The notes beneath the pieces were generated by a model. That model did no database searches and was not told the DNA's origin. It saw only the letters and a program-made list of their open reading frames with translations. Below, one piece after another: positions 1 through 4,665 of a stretch of 6,883 bases of DNA (position 1 is its first letter; the number at the start of each line of letters is the position of its first letter). The position numbers and the translations under genes are program-made. The DNA lies in the NCBI GenBank assembly GCA_002702965.1, contig PADE01000033.1:1-6883 (forward strand), read 5' to 3'. The DNA comes from Planctomycetaceae bacterium (GTDB lineage Bacteria; Planctomycetota; Planctomycetia; Pirellulales; Pirellulaceae).

Positions 1-345
1 AAAACTCCTCCACAGGGGGAAGCGCGGTGGGCGTCCCAGGCAGCGTACCCGCCGGGGCGCTCGGCGCCGCTGCGTGGGGGACAGCGATCACCTCTGACGA
101 AAACCGCTCCCCCGAAAACTCCTCCACAGGGGGAAGCGCGGTGGGCGTCCCAGGCAGCGTACCCGCCGGGGCGCTCGGCGCCGCTGCGTGGGGGACAGCG
201 ATTGACTCCGATGAAAACAGCTCGCCCGAAAATCCTTCCGCACGAGGGAGTGCCGGCCGAGTACCCGCCGGATCGCTCGGCGCCGCTGCGCGGGGGACAG
301 CGATCGACTCCGACGAAAACAGCTCGCCGGAAAATCGCTCCGCAC
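1..345. repeat. Tandem direct repeats, 114-bp unit, inside a coding frame
   Basis: Unit 1 is 1-114 and unit 2 is 115-228. Unit 3 is 229-330, shortened to 102 bp by a loss of 12 bp (four codons). A degenerate fourth copy begins at 331. The first 88 bases of units 1 and 2 (1-88 and 115-202) are identical, while unit 3 is clearly diverged. The array probably continues beyond the left edge, since unit 1 begins exactly at the window boundary. Every unit length is divisible by three, giving 38, 38 and 34 residues in the minus-strand protein. The gradient from identical copies at the left to decayed ones at the right suggests recent expansion toward the distal, C-terminal side. Confidence 0.93.
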
Positions 346-850
346 GAGGGAGCGCCGGTAAGTGGGTTGGCGCGATTTCTTCTGGGGGGTTGTGTTCGGA
401 AAGTCCTCGCTGTGCAGTCTCCGCGGGAGAGGCTAAGTCAAGCGAGTCCTCGGTGAGCGCGCGGGGCGCCGGAATCGCCACAGGTTCCGCCGGCACAAGG
501 GCTGAGAACGGCACTTCGGGCTGCGGCTCGGACGCCTCGGTCCGGCGGTCTGGACTCTGAAACGGGTGCGCTTCACCCGTGGTTTCGGGTCCCCGTTCGC
601 GGGGAACCGTTTCCACTCGCTTAAACCGGTTTCTGGTGTACACATCGCCGTCATCCGTCTGTTGGGGGCCCGACTCCGTCGCCTTGAACGATCGCGTGCG
701 GAAGTAGCTGCCATCAAAAGGATCGTTGGCGACGCAGACATAACCGGTCACCATGATCGCCAACGCCAACACCGCAAGCAGTGGAAACTGCAACCGGCCC
801 GCGCGGCGGACCAACTTGCGGTACGAGTTTTTCAAGGCTTGTTTCGTCAT
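1..850 (-). CDS. Membrane-anchored low-complexity protein with 38-residue tandem repeats (partial, 3' end beyond window)
   Basis: An uninterrupted frame runs on the minus strand from ATG at 850 to the left edge, 283 codons with no stop, so the C-terminus is missing. The product starts with a basic segment (MTKQALKNSYRKLVRR). One hydrophobic stretch at about residues 20-36 (LQFPLLAVLALAIMVTGY) follows and looks like a signal anchor. The rest is low-complexity sequence rich in Pro, Ala, Glu and Ser, probably outside the cytoplasmic membrane. From about residue 173 it becomes tandem repeats with motifs such as FSGELFSSESIAVP and AAAPSAPAGT. Repeat lengths are multiples of three, so the frame is kept. 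An in-frame ATG at 871 is an alternative start; 850 is preferred because GAGG lies about 5 bases upstream. No catalytic domain or family is recognised in the visible part. A plus-strand frame through the same repeats is also open, but it lacks this membrane-protein architecture. The gene is likely; its function is unknown. Confidence 0.62.
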   Translation of the reverse strand, partial: MTKQALKNSYRKLVRRAGRLQFPLLAVLALAIMVTGYVCVANDPFDGSYFRTRSFKATESGPQQTDDGDVYTRNRFKRVETVPRERGPETTGEAHPFQSPDRRTEASEPQPEVPFSALVPAEPVAIPAPRALTEDSLDLASPAETAQRGLSEHNPPEEIAPTHLPALPRAERFSGELFSSESIAVPRAAAPSDPAGTRPALPRAEGFSGELFSSESIAVPHAAAPSAPAGTLPGTPTALPPVEEFSGERFSSEVIAVPHAAAPSAPAGTLPGTPTALPPVEEF

Positions 851-1208
851 TGCCGCCTCGTACACGGTCATTACCGATCGAAGACCGACCGGACTAAACA
901 AGGCAAGATAGGGTGCCTGGGTGCCCTGTTAGTGCGCATTGTTGCGGTGGGGTCAACGACGGGTCCGCCCCCCCGACACGTAGATTCCTTCATGTATTCG
1001 GTTTAGCGGTTGTGGGGACTGCATGAATTGTCCGGAAAAAAGCGGCGCCTCGCAGGAACGCAGCGCGTGCGATCGGCTCGCGGCACTGCCGCGAGCCCCG
1101 TGTGATCCAAACTCGCGGGCAGTTCGACAACTCGCCAGGCCGCGGAGGGAATACCGTGCTGAGAAAATCGAGCTGTCGCCGCGGCGCCGTGCGCCGGTCG
1201 ATCGCGCG
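851..1208. other. Intergenic region between rlmN and the repeat protein
   Basis: No convincing gene is seen in these 358 bases. Short open frames here lack ribosome-binding sites and recognisable sequence. The region holds a strong hairpin at 1075-1097 and a smaller GC hairpin at 1182-1196 (CGGCGC, loop CGT, GCGCCG). The latter lies 12 bases past the rlmN stop and, on the minus strand, is followed about 14 bases later by a short T run. TTGACC on the minus strand at 956-951 resembles a -35 box for the repeat-protein gene, but no good -10 box lies at standard spacing, so no promoter is called. Confidence 0.5.
1075..1097 (-). terminator. Strong GC-rich hairpin downstream of rlmN (possible transcription end)
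   Basis: GGCTCGCGGC (1075-1084) and GCCGCGAGCC (1088-1097) form a perfect 10-bp stem with a three-base loop. It lies about 112 bases beyond the rlmN stop codon. There is no T tract immediately after it on either strand; the nearest, TTTTTT, begins about 33 bases further along the minus strand. It may be a transcript 3' end or a stabilising structure, but it is not a canonical intrinsic terminator. The orientation is inferred from its position after rlmN. Confidence 0.35.
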
Positions 1209-2249
1209 TCAGGATCGGGGAGGTGACGGCGTCGTCGAACGGCGCAACTGGCCACAGGCCGCGTCGATTCGGTCCCCTTTGCGACGGCGAAAGTGGACGT
1301 TCAGACCGGCCGTTTCTAGAATCGCGCGAAACCGTTTGATCGCTGCCGCGCTGGGCGTCTGGAACGTTAAACCGGCGACCGGGTTGTAGGGAATCACATT
1401 CAACAGCGCAGGTCGGTTCTTCAACATGCCGACCAGGCCGTGGGCATGACTATCTCGATCATTGACCCCCGCCAGCAGCACGTATTCGAACGTCAGCCGG
1501 CGACCGGAAACATCGAAGTACTGATCCGCAGCCGCCAGCAAATCCTCCAACCCGATGTTGCGATTCACGGGAACCAGCTGGGTTCGCAGCGCATCATCGG
1601 GCGCGTGCAGGGATACAGCCAGATGGAAGTGGGAAGGTCTCGCCGCCAAACGCCGAATGGCTCGCGGAATCCCCACGGTCGATATCGTAATTCGACGCGA
1701 ACTGATCCCCAAACCACTCTTTCGATTCGCGAACTCCAGCGCCGGCATCAGATTGTCCAGATTCGCCAATGGTTCCCCCATCCCCATCACCACGAGGTGA
1801 CTGAGACGTTCCCGCTCAGGAAGCAGATGCTGCAATCGCAACATCTGCTCGACAATCTCACCCGTGGTCAGGTTCCGGTCGACACCATCCAAGCCACTTG
1901 CGCAAAAGACGCAACCCATCGCACACCCAACTTGGGTGCTGATGCAGATCGAACGGCGGATCCCGTCTCGTAACAGCACACATTCGATGCGACCGCCATC
2001 GAGCCATTGCAATAGGAGTTTTTCTGTTCCATCACTCGCCCGCTGTTGACAAACCACCTCGGAGGTCCAAAGTCGAAACTGCTCGGCCAATTCCTCTCGC
2101 AACACCGCCGGCAGATTGGACATCTCGTCGAAACACGTCGCCCGTTTGCGAAAGATCCATGTCGCAAGTTGCCGATTCCGGTAGGCCGGGTAGCCTCGGC
2201 GCTTAAGCCAATCCGCCAAGACCTGTTCCCCGGACAACAGATGTCGCAT
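1209..2249 (-). CDS. rlmN: Dual-specificity RNA methyltransferase RlmN (radical SAM)
   Basis: RlmN methylates carbon 2 of A2503 in 23S rRNA and of A37 in some tRNAs, using two SAM molecules and a [4Fe-4S] cluster. The 346-residue product has normal family length. Seen in order: the cluster motif CAMGCVFC (Cys109, Cys113, Cys116); MGMGEPL at about 155-161; RRITISTVGI at 185-194; HLAVSLHA at 209-216; FEYVLLAGVND at 254-264; NVIPYNP at 284-290; and GDRIDAACGQL near the C-terminus. The Cys in that last motif (Cys332) matches the methyl-carrying catalytic Cys of the family. The ATG at 2249 is chosen over an in-frame TTG at 2267 because GGAGAGG lies five bases upstream of the ATG. The gene appears monocistronic and is divergent from the peptidase gene. 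All key residues are present; the resistance paralogue Cfr is less likely given the overall RlmN-like motifs. Confidence 0.95.
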   Translation of the reverse strand: MRHLLSGEQVLADWLKRRGYPAYRNRQLATWIFRKRATCFDEMSNLPAVLREELAEQFRLWTSEVVCQQRASDGTEKLLLQWLDGGRIECVLLRDGIRRSICISTQVGCAMGCVFCASGLDGVDRNLTTGEIVEQMLRLQHLLPERERLSHLVVMGMGEPLANLDNLMPALEFANRKSGLGISSRRITISTVGIPRAIRRLAARPSHFHLAVSLHAPDDALRTQLVPVNRNIGLEDLLAAADQYFDVSGRRLTFEYVLLAGVNDRDSHAHGLVGMLKNRPALLNVIPYNPVAGLTFQTPSAAAIKRFRAILETAGLNVHFRRRKGDRIDAACGQLRRSTTPSPPRS

Positions 2250-2471
2250 CGCCACCTCTCCCCACAACCAACCGTACGCGCGCCACCCAGGACGGGCCTC
2301 ACTCGCCAGGTGTGAGCGCCACCGGAGAATTCACTCCTGCCCGGCGCCGCGTTTTGCGGATCGCAGCGCTTTCGCTAGGATAGGCATCGAACCTGACCGT
2401 GTACAAGAGACCGTGTACAAGAGTCCTGCGCCACGATCGCTGAACCTGTTCGGAACACGATAGGATTGAAC
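2250..2471. promoter_or_regulatory. Divergent intergenic region expected to hold promoters for rlmN and the M20 peptidase
   Basis: This 222-bp gap separates two genes transcribed away from each other, so promoters for both should lie here. On the plus strand, TTGCGG (2354-2359) and TAGGAT (2376-2381) with a 16-base spacer are a weak sigma-70-like pair. It would start transcription just before a 14-bp tandem duplication. No comparably good pair was found for rlmN. The specific boxes are tentative; the regulatory role of the gap follows from gene orientation. Confidence 0.3.
2396..2423. repeat. Perfect 14-bp tandem duplication upstream of the M20 peptidase
   Basis: ACCGTGTACAAGAG occurs twice back to back, at 2396-2409 and 2410-2423. 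Each copy contains the palindrome TGTACA, so the two palindromes are centred 14 bp apart. The pair ends 48 bases before the peptidase start codon, in the expected leader or promoter region. It could be a binding site for a regulator or simply a slippage duplication. Confidence 0.9.
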
Positions 2472-3695
2472 ATGGTAAAATCCCGGACCACCGCCAGAGG
2501 CACCAGCCGCAACGGGTCCCCCGAGCCCGATCTGGAAAAGGCGACCGAGCTGGTAATCAAGCTGATGGCCATTCCGGGTAAAAGTGGCAACGAGGCGGGC
2601 GTCGCGGATTTGATCACGCGCGAATTGATCAAAGCCGGGGCACCGGCGACCGCCATCCAGACCGATCGCGCCTGTCATAAGACGGTCATCCAAGGTAATG
2701 TCGGGAATCTGGTTTTCAAGCTGCCGGGCAACCAGCGTGGTCCTCGTCGCCTCTTGGCCGCACACATGGATACGGTTCCGATTTGCGTCGGTTGCCAACC
2801 GCGCAAGCGCGGGGGATGGATACGTTCGTCCGACCCGAACACCGGATTGGGCGCGGACGATCGCGCCGGTGTGGCGGTGACGCTCACCGCCGCCCTCGAA
2901 GTCTTACGACGCCAGCTGCGACACCCGCCACTGACGTTCTGCTGGTTTGTCCAGGAAGAGGTCGGTCTGCAGGGTGCGCGATACCTGAAAAAGAGCCTGT
3001 TGGGAAAGCCGCGCCTGGCCTTCAATTGGGACGGCGGCTCCGCAACCAAGCTGACGGTCGGCGCAACGGGCGGCTACCGGTTGACGATTGAAATCGAAGG
3101 GCTCGCCAGCCACGCCGGAGGGGCGCCCGAACGTGGCATTAGCGCGATCGCGATCGCCGCTTTGGCAATCGGCGATCTGCAGCGAAATGGCTGGCACGGA
3201 CTGATTCGCAAAGGCCGCCAAACAGGAACCAGCAACGTCGGTTTCATCCACGGGGGTGAGGCCACCAACGTGGTGACAGACCGTGTTTCCATCCGGGCCG
3301 AGGCACGCAGCCATGACCCGGTCTTTCGGAAACGCATTGTGCGAGAAATCGAACGCGCCTTTGACAAAGCGGTGAAGGAACTCAAGAACGATCAACGGCA
3401 ACAGGGCCGCGTCCGATTCAACGGTCAATTAGATTACGAGTCCTTTCTGCTGCCCGCAGACGATATCAGTGTGCTCACGGCTGAGGCGGCTATCCGCTCG
3501 ATCGATTCCGAGCCGATGCGCGCGGTCGCCAATGGCGGTGTGGATGCGAACTGGCTCACAGCGCAAGGGCTCCCGACCGTCACGATCGGTTGCGGCCAGA
3601 CCAATCCTCACACGGTCAACGAAGCGCTCGAGTTATCGAACTTTCACAAAGCCTGCCGCATCGGATTGCGTCTGGCAACGGCAACGGAGTCTTAA
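2472..3695 (+). CDS. M20 family metallopeptidase, PepT-like
   Basis: A 407-residue cytoplasmic di-zinc exopeptidase or amidohydrolase, most like peptidase T-type members that remove N-terminal residues from short peptides. Family metal and catalytic sites are all visible: AAHMDTVP (His98, Asp100), GADDRAG (bridging Asp129, with Arg where Lys is usual), QEEVGLQGA (general base Glu162 and ligand Glu163), NWDGG (Asp187) and TNPHTVNE (His380). SHAGGAPERGISAI at 213-226 lies in the lid/dimerisation domain (about 200-310) inserted in the catalytic domain. No signal peptide is seen. The ATG at 2472 is preferred over a TTG at 2466 because AGGA (2462-2465) lies six bases upstream. A CVGC pair (Cys105, Cys108) sits just after the first zinc motif. 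The gene is followed two bases later by a [2Fe-2S] protein gene, implying co-transcription. The family is firm; the exact substrate is not known. Confidence 0.9.
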   Translation: MVKSRTTARGTSRNGSPEPDLEKATELVIKLMAIPGKSGNEAGVADLITRELIKAGAPATAIQTDRACHKTVIQGNVGNLVFKLPGNQRGPRRLLAAHMDTVPICVGCQPRKRGGWIRSSDPNTGLGADDRAGVAVTLTAALEVLRRQLRHPPLTFCWFVQEEVGLQGARYLKKSLLGKPRLAFNWDGGSATKLTVGATGGYRLTIEIEGLASHAGGAPERGISAIAIAALAIGDLQRNGWHGLIRKGRQTGTSNVGFIHGGEATNVVTDRVSIRAEARSHDPVFRKRIVREIERAFDKAVKELKNDQRQQGRVRFNGQLDYESFLLPADDISVLTAEAAIRSIDSEPMRAVANGGVDANWLTAQGLPTVTIGCGQTNPHTVNEALELSNFHKACRIGLRLATATES

Positions 3696-3697
3696 GC

Positions 3698-3994
3698 GTG
3701 GAACTCGACGACGAACTCTGCCTCTGTTTCCACGTCAGCCGCCGCAAGATCGTGAACTTCATACGGGTCACGAAACCACAACGTGAAAGCCAATTGAGTG
3801 AGTGTTTTGGCGCCGGGACCGGTTGCGGTTGGTGCCGCCCATTCCTCAAGGCGCTGTTTCGGCAAGCGGCGTCTGGCGAGCAGGGCGACGACACCTTGCC
3901 CCCCGCGGTGGAGTACGCTCGTCAACGTTCACGGTATGTGGCCGATGGCAAGGGCACGCCCCCGCCCGGCGCGGCGCCTGTCGACCCGCGCTAA
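3698..3994 (+). CDS. Small BFD-like [2Fe-2S]-binding protein
   Basis: The 98-residue product has the cysteine layout of BFD-like [2Fe-2S] domains: CLC (Cys8, Cys10) near the start and CGWC (Cys43, Cys46) 32 residues later, with helix-forming sequence between. In the best-known member, bacterioferritin-associated ferredoxin, this domain delivers electrons to release stored iron; as a module in other enzymes it binds a cluster. An extra Cys36 precedes the second pair. Residues 58-98 are a Gly/Pro/charged tail of low complexity not expected in Bfd itself. GTG at 3698 is taken as the start because GGAG (3686-3689), inside the end of the peptidase gene, lies eight bases upstream. Longer versions would extend into the peptidase gene in another frame. 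The two-base gap to the peptidase stop suggests an operon and translational coupling. Fold confidence is good; the partner protein is unknown. Confidence 0.82.
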   Translation: MELDDELCLCFHVSRRKIVNFIRVTKPQRESQLSECFGAGTGCGWCRPFLKALFRQAASGEQGDDTLPPAVEYARQRSRYVADGKGTPPPGAAPVDPR

Positions 3995-4140
3995 CCTTGC
4001 CCGCGGTCGCGACAAAACACCGCGGCGATACGAGCCCATCGCGTGAGCGTGGACCGCCCGCTGTTCGATGCTTTGCCAATGCGTTATTATGGGAAATCAT
4101 CTGGCACCCTCTCTTCTGCACCATCGATGGCAGGTCTGAA

Positions 4141-4491
4141 ATGGCACGCAAAGTCGTAAGTCGCATGAAATTACGTGACGAGGCCGAAGCTGCGGCCGCC
4201 CGGAAAACAACTGCCAAGAAAAAGACGGCCAAGACCAAAACCGCTAAAACCAAAACCGCGGAGACCAAGACCGCCAAAAAGACCGTCAAACGGAAAACGC
4301 GCACCAAGAAAGCGGCTGTTGACGAACGAAAGAAGATCTTCTGGGGCATTTTCAGCCAGTCGCTGAAGCGAGTCGCACTATACGAATATCACCAGAAGAA
4401 ACAGGCGGAGAAAAAGGCGGTCGACTTGTCGAAGGGGGGCAAAGCACCTCACTTCGTTCAAAAGGTCAAAGAGGTGATCGAGGAAAACTAA
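4141..4491 (+). CDS. Lysine-rich basic protein with histone-H1-like N-terminal half (hypothetical)
   Basis: A 116-residue protein of two parts. Residues 1-57 are dominated by Lys, Thr and Ala, including three consecutive TKTAK/TKTAE pentapeptides at 32-46. That composition resembles bacterial histone-H1-like and AlgP-type tails and suggests binding to nucleic acid. Residues 61-116 are ordinary, folded-looking sequence with DERKKIFWGIFSQSLKRVAL and a charged helix after it, ending in SKGGKAPHFVQKVKEVIEEN. No Cys, signal peptide or membrane segment is present. ATG at 4141 is chosen because AGG lies six bases upstream and the basic coding pattern begins there; the frame is open further upstream, but that stretch reads as non-coding. 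The gene is alone, 146 bp after the [2Fe-2S] gene, and convergent with the oxidoreductase gene. Nucleoid or RNA association is an inference from composition; no named family is assigned. Confidence 0.78.
   Translation: MARKVVSRMKLRDEAEAAAARKTTAKKKTAKTKTAKTKTAETKTAKKTVKRKTRTKKAAVDERKKIFWGIFSQSLKRVALYEYHQKKQAEKKAVDLSKGGKAPHFVQKVKEVIEEN
4234..4278 (+). repeat. Three 15-bp tandem repeats encoding TKTAK
   Basis: Units at 4234-4248, 4249-4263 and 4264-4278 each encode TKTA followed by Lys or Glu (consensus ACCAAAACCGC plus four variable bases). A degenerate copy precedes them (KKTAK). Repeats of this kind change copy number readily and alter the length of the basic tail without breaking the frame. 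Confidence 0.8.
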
Positions 4492-4540
4492 GCCCGGCCG
4501 GCGCGAACTCTGTTGCGAACCGGCACCGTTTCCGCTGCCC

Positions 4541-4560
4541 ATCGGGTTCGCCCACCCGAT
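4541..4560. terminator. Small hairpin between convergent genes
   Basis: ATCGGGT (4541-4547) pairs with ACCCGAT (4554-4560) around a six-base loop, giving a 7-bp stem. It lies 49 bases after the basic-protein stop and 105 bases after the oxidoreductase stop on the other strand, where a bidirectional terminator would be useful. No T tract follows on either strand, so the assignment rests on position and symmetry only. Confidence 0.25.
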
Positions 4561-4665
4561 CGACTGCTCAATTCCGCAGCTGGCATCTTCGCTTTCCACG
4601 AACTCGCAGGCGACCTGTAGTCGCTGGGCCGAGCAAAACGTCTCGCCACGGTAGAGCATGGCCGG

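Noticed and set aside
1..345. CRISPR-like array
   Set aside because: The repeats are directly adjacent 102-114-bp units with no unique spacers and no cas genes nearby; they are in-frame coding repeats.
27..560. Plus-strand open frame with Gly/Ala/Ser-rich repeats
   Set aside because: It is antisense to the longer minus-strand frame. It is open because the repeats are multiples of three, and it has no start context or recognisable N-terminus.
562..605. Two hairpins, ACGGGTG/CACCCGT and TCCCCG-TTCG-CGGGGA
   Set aside because: They lie inside the repeat-protein coding frame and have no T tract; GC-rich coding DNA gives such stems often.
860..871. TGACCGTGTAC shared between this spot (minus strand) and the 14-bp duplication at 2394-2404
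   Set aside because: Several 11-base matches are expected by chance in a window of this size, and the flanks do not align.
566..1006. Plus-strand open frame of 146 codons
   Set aside because: It is largely antisense to the membrane-anchor part of the repeat protein, with no ribosome-binding site or family resemblance.
953..1255. Minus-strand open frame overlapping the end of rlmN
   Set aside because: Arg/Ser-rich product typical of a GC-rich shadow frame. It overlaps the conserved C-terminus of RlmN in another frame.
1440..1973. Plus-strand open frame of 177 codons
   Set aside because: It lies entirely antisense within rlmN, whose motifs are unmistakable.
2904..3428. Minus-strand open frame of 174 codons
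   Set aside because: It is antisense inside the M20 peptidase gene and shows no independent features.
4085..4090. TATTAT as a -10 box for the basic-protein gene
   Set aside because: No -35-like hexamer at 16-18 bases upstream; TTGCCA at 4073 is far too close.
3802..4140. Upstream in-frame extension of the basic protein
   Set aside because: It would overlap the [2Fe-2S] gene in another frame, and its sequence lacks the character of the protein; the ATG at 4141 has a suitable ribosome-binding site.
3846..4349. Minus-strand hydrophobic-looking frame (Val/Leu/Ala repeats)
   Set aside because: The apparent membrane segment is the reverse complement of the Lys/Thr/Ala codons of the basic protein.
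4650..4660. GGTAGAGCATG also found at 5031-5041
   Set aside because: An 11-base match with no extension; taken as chance, not a duplicated gene end.
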